Origin: Clostridia bacterium
GTDB lineage: Bacteria; Bacillota; Clostridia; Peptostreptococcales; Anaerovoracaceae
DNA length: 25,555 nucleotides
NCBI GenBank assembly: GCA_900754795.1
Contig: CAAEEA010000001.1
Location: 1-25,555 of the forward strand
Reading direction: 5' to 3'
Each line of letters begins with the position of its first letter. Within the stretch, counting starts at the first letter, position 1. Shown here one piece after another: positions 22,977 through 25,555 of this stretch. Made by a program: the position numbers and the translations under genes. Under the pieces are notes generated by a model that worked only from the letters and a program-made list of their open reading frames with translations, made no database searches and had not been told where the DNA came from.

Positions 22977-24032
22977 TCATCGTTTGTATTTTGCTCCCGC
23001 AAAGGCAAACGGCTGCGGGTTTTGCAATATCCATTTTACTGTCAGTTCCGCCAGGCGGGCGTGGATGGTCTCGTCGCAGCTGTTGCGTCCGAGCCCGCGG
23101 GCAATTTGGGTCACCTCTTGCAGTTCGCCGGCGGCAAGCGGCGTTCCCTGAGCCAGATATCCCGGCAAGCTTTCCGCCATCAGCCTGAAATCGGCGTCCC
23201 AGTTAGCCCCGCCGTTATCCAGCAGCTCGTGAGAAAGTCGACCGCAAAGGCGTATCGCTTCTCCCTGCAAGGTTTTTGCCTCTCCGGCGGCCGGCACGAG
23301 CATCTCCCACAGCTCTCCGTACTGTTCCTGCCATCGTTTTCCTCTGACTTTGATTGCAGAATTCCCGTCGTGCTTTACAATCCTCGGTATCGGAGCGACG
23401 CCGAACGCAGCGTAGAGTCTGCCGAGCGCCTCTTCCAGTTCGGCTGCGGTCTGCGGTTCCATCCTCTCGCGGAACCACTCAAAATCCCTGCCGATCCTCT
23501 CTACCTCTTTCTTTTCTTTTTTAGTCAGGCGCGCGCCCCGTTCGAGCAGAAAATCGGCTATTTCAACAAGATTGGGAATATTGGCGTTGGCTGCGCGCGT
23601 CAGAGCGTTGAGCAGGGGCGTCCGGCCCATATCGTTTAGGGCGTTGATATTTGCTCCCGCTTCTACAAGAGTTCTCACGTGCCCGGGCATATAGGCGTCC
23701 GTCGCGCTGAAAATCGGCGTCTCTTTGCGATAATCGCGGGCTTCGACATCGGCTCCGAGCCTGATGAGAACCTCAGGCTTGCCCTTGAGCCAGCCCGCAT
23801 GATGGTGGAGAGGCGTGCGTCCGTATTGGTCGCGAAAGTTCACGTCTGCTCCGGCCGCTGCCAGACGGGCCATGATTTCCTCCGGAAGATCAAACCCCAG
23901 GGCGTTCAGCTTATAAAGTCCGCCATAGGCGTTGACGTCGCATTTTTGGAAAACCTCCATGATCGCCTTTTCGTCGCCCGCGGCGACGATTTCCTCGAAA
24001 TTTTTAGGCAGAGTTTTGCGTTTTGATGCCAT
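22977..24032 (-). CDS. Ankyrin-repeat protein with conserved C-terminal domain
   Basis: 351 residues, no signal peptide or membrane segment, so cytoplasmic. Ankyrin repeats cover about residues 20-170; clear ones are AAGADVNFRDQYGRTPLHHHAG (58-80 region), LGADVEARDYRKETPIFSA (92-110), AGANINALNDMGRTPLLNAL (125-144), and a last AD FLLERGARL. After a basic link, residues about 194-340 form a second domain with LWEMLVPAAGEAKTLQGEAI and RLCGRLSHELLDNGGANWD. I do not know a function for it; similar tails occur with ankyrin or alone. The start at 24032 has AAGGAGAG upstream; the longer frame to 24347 lies inside the YfcC gene. It begins 14 bases after yfcC stops, so the two are cotranscribed. Confidence 0.88.
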   Translation of the reverse strand: MASKRKTLPKNFEEIVAAGDEKAIMEVFQKCDVNAYGGLYKLNALGFDLPEEIMARLAAAGADVNFRDQYGRTPLHHHAGWLKGKPEVLIRLGADVEARDYRKETPIFSATDAYMPGHVRTLVEAGANINALNDMGRTPLLNALTRAANANIPNLVEIADFLLERGARLTKKEKKEVERIGRDFEWFRERMEPQTAAELEEALGRLYAAFGVAPIPRIVKHDGNSAIKVRGKRWQEQYGELWEMLVPAAGEAKTLQGEAIRLCGRLSHELLDNGGANWDADFRLMAESLPGYLAQGTPLAAGELQEVTQIARGLGRNSCDETIHARLAELTVKWILQNPQPFAFAGAKYKR

Positions 24033-24046
24033 TGCTCTCTCCTTTC

Positions 24047-25462
24047 TCAATACGGTCCGTATCCCGTCAGCACCGCGATGGCGATGACGATAAGCGCCCA
24101 CAAACTCCATTTGACCGCCAGCGGCCATGCGTATCTGAACCAGTCGCCAAACCGCGCGCCGCCCAGCGCCAGCGCCGCCAGCAGCACCATCTGGGTCGGC
24201 GTTATCAGATTCATAAAGCCTCCGCACTGGTAAGCCAGCACCGCCGTCTGCCTCGTCACACCGATGATGTCGGCAAGAGGCGTAAGTATGGGCATCACAG
24301 CCGCCGCCTGGCCGGAAGACGACGGTATAAAAAAGTTTATCAGACATTCACAGGCAAATATACCCCATGCCGCCAACACTCCGCTCACCTCAGAGAGCGG
24401 CACTGACAGGGCATGGACGATAGTATCCATAATCTGCCCGTCCTCCATAATGACAAGTATAGCTCTCGCAAAAGCAAAATATATAACCGCGGTGGTCATC
24501 TCACACGCGCCTCTTACAAAAGCGTTTCCGGTCTCATTGAGACCGCGGAAATAGTAAAGTCCCGCGGCCAGCCCCATGGCGACGAAAAGTGCGGAAATCT
24601 CCTCAAAGTACCAGCCGAATTTCAGTATGCATACTACCATGACGGCGATGGTTGCCAGGACGATGAAAAGAACGGTTTTCTGCTTTGCCGAAAGCTCCGC
24701 CTGTCCGCCGCCTGCCGCTTCGGCCTGCGCTTCTTCCTCTCCGATGACAGGATCTTCTTCTTTGCCCGGCTCCGTTCTGTATTTTTTCCCTCCGGAAATA
24801 ACATGATGTATGCCTATGGCCACCGTCCCCGCCATCAAAATCAGCCTCAGTCCCATGCCGGAAAATATCGGCAGCTCGGCGATCTCCTGCCCCAGCCCGG
24901 TATTGAACGGATTGAGAGGTCCCGGCGTGTAGCCGCTGTATATTCCGATGACAATGATTGCTATGCCTGTCATGCGGCCCATCTTCATCTTGCGTGAAGC
25001 GGCTATCATGACGGTCACAAACGGCAACGCTTCTTCACCCATTCCAAACGTGGCTCCGCAGACGGCGAGGGCGATCATGATCGCCGCTATCAGAAGGCTT
25101 TCCCTTCCCGAAAACCGTCGTATCAGACTGCCAAGTCCCGCGTCAAAGGCTCCTGTGGCAGTCACTATACCAATGCTGCCTCCGACCACAAATATAAAGG
25201 CGATTATATCGGCTCCGCTTATCATTCCTCTGAAAACAGAAGAAAGTATCTGCCCCGCGCTTACTCCTCCGCCGCCGGTTTCAGCATATGTGCCGTCTAC
25301 AACCAGCGTGCGGCCTGTAACCTCGTCAGAAACACGTTCAAAGGTTCCCGACGGTATCAGGTATGTAAGAGCCGCCGCGACAAGTATCATTATCATAAAA
25401 AACGCAGCCGTGTCCGGCATATTAAAATGTTTTTTCTTTATATCCGCGGTATTACGTTTCAT
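24047..25462 (-). CDS. YfcC family transporter (C4-dicarboxylate/arginine carrier type)
   Basis: 471 residues, polytopic membrane protein of the YfcC/ArcD-like anaerobic carrier superfamily, with about 11-12 hydrophobic segments. Landmarks are the N-terminus FNMPDTAAFFMIM-like with YLIPSGTF, FIFVVGGSIGIV, FGMGEEALPFVTVM, SGYTPGPLNPFNTGLGQ and the C-terminal FFIPSSSGQAAAVMPIL followed by NLITPTQ. The central cytoplasmic loop near residues 228-255 is Glu/Ala/Gly rich and variable. Substrate cannot be set: family members carry dicarboxylates, basic amino acids or acetate-like compounds. ATG at 25462 has CAGGAGG upstream and a consensus promoter lies just before. It heads a unit with the ankyrin gene and perhaps the GNAT gene. 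Confidence 0.9.
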   Translation of the reverse strand: MKRNTADIKKKHFNMPDTAAFFMIMILVAAALTYLIPSGTFERVSDEVTGRTLVVDGTYAETGGGGVSAGQILSSVFRGMISGADIIAFIFVVGGSIGIVTATGAFDAGLGSLIRRFSGRESLLIAAIMIALAVCGATFGMGEEALPFVTVMIAASRKMKMGRMTGIAIIVIGIYSGYTPGPLNPFNTGLGQEIAELPIFSGMGLRLILMAGTVAIGIHHVISGGKKYRTEPGKEEDPVIGEEEAQAEAAGGGQAELSAKQKTVLFIVLATIAVMVVCILKFGWYFEEISALFVAMGLAAGLYYFRGLNETGNAFVRGACEMTTAVIYFAFARAILVIMEDGQIMDTIVHALSVPLSEVSGVLAAWGIFACECLINFFIPSSSGQAAAVMPILTPLADIIGVTRQTAVLAYQCGGFMNLITPTQMVLLAALALGGARFGDWFRYAWPLAVKWSLWALIVIAIAVLTGYGPY

Positions 25463-25479
25463 ATTCGCCTCCTGCCTAT

Positions 25480-25507
25480 ATTATATCCGGCGCGGAGGCA
25501 ATGGCAA
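25480..25507 (-). promoter_or_regulatory. Promoter of yfcC unit
   Basis: TTGCCA (25502-25507), 16-base spacer, TATAAT (25480-25485), minus strand. The implied start of transcription leaves a leader of only about 10 bases, just enough for the ribosome binding site. Confidence 0.7.
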
Positions 25508-25555
25508 CAGTTTTCTTTGCCAAAGCCGCAAACGCGCCGGCCCGCCCTGAAAAAA

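Noticed and set aside
24033..24347. N-terminal extension of the ankyrin protein
   Set aside because: The extra 105 residues are Gly/Arg rich, lie inside the YfcC gene in another frame, and a good ribosome binding site marks the start at 24032.
1..25555. CRISPR arrays, tRNA or rRNA genes, insertion sequences
   Set aside because: No regular repeat-spacer pattern, cloverleaf-like TTCRA segments in context, rRNA signature or transposase motif was recognised on reading; a covariance-model scan was not possible.

Overview
The window looks like chromosomal DNA of a low-to-mid G+C Gram-positive anaerobe, most likely a member of the Clostridia (Bacillota). The evidence is strong GGAGG-type ribosome binding sites, a class B sortase, a FeoA-FeoB fusion, DUF1848, PadR/DUF2812, YfcC and DUF4430 families, and the folate-linked (FtcD plus cyclodeaminase) form of histidine degradation. 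No genus can be fixed from sequence inspection alone. No rRNA, tRNA, insertion sequence, phage gene or CRISPR array was seen.

Layout. 1-1083: 3' part of alanine racemase (+), cut by the window edge, ending at a two-way terminator shared with a DUF2284 protein (-). 1790-3624: a degenerate YtcJ-like amidohydrolase without metal ligands, translationally coupled to a DUF4430 lipoprotein (+). 3743-11249: a long minus-strand histidine-degradation operon read hutH, hutU, hutI, cyclodeaminase, ftcD, with a class B sortase as last gene, coupled to ftcD by an ATGA overlap. Together these enzymes would turn histidine into glutamate, ammonia and 5,10-methenyl-THF. 11714-16027: DUF1848 protein, FeoAB ferrous-iron transporter and a LysR regulator (all -); feoB has its own promoter. 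16184-18046: YeiH-type transporter (divergent from LysR) and a PhzF-family protein (+). 18306-20049: MalY/PatB-type C-S lyase/aminotransferase behind a MarR regulator (-) with a palindromic operator. 20223-21024: mscL and a small membrane protein (+). 21038-22098: DUF2812 membrane protein and its PadR regulator (-). 22165-25462: YfcC transporter, ankyrin-repeat protein and a GNAT acetyltransferase (-), the last reading through into a broken second GNAT gene.

Nothing seen demands a wholly new multi-gene system. The most informative oddities are: (i) an amidohydrolase that has lost every expected histidine ligand yet keeps the fold and is coupled to a lipoprotein; (ii) a sortase embedded in a histidine catabolic operon; (iii) a repeat-rich spacer inside that operon with four alternating copies of an 11-bp word that can form competing hairpins; (iv) a GNAT gene fused out of frame to a decayed neighbour; and (v) perfect palindromes upstream of hutH, marR and padR. 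Start codons were chosen by ribosome binding site and family N-terminus, so several genes are shorter than their longest open frame.
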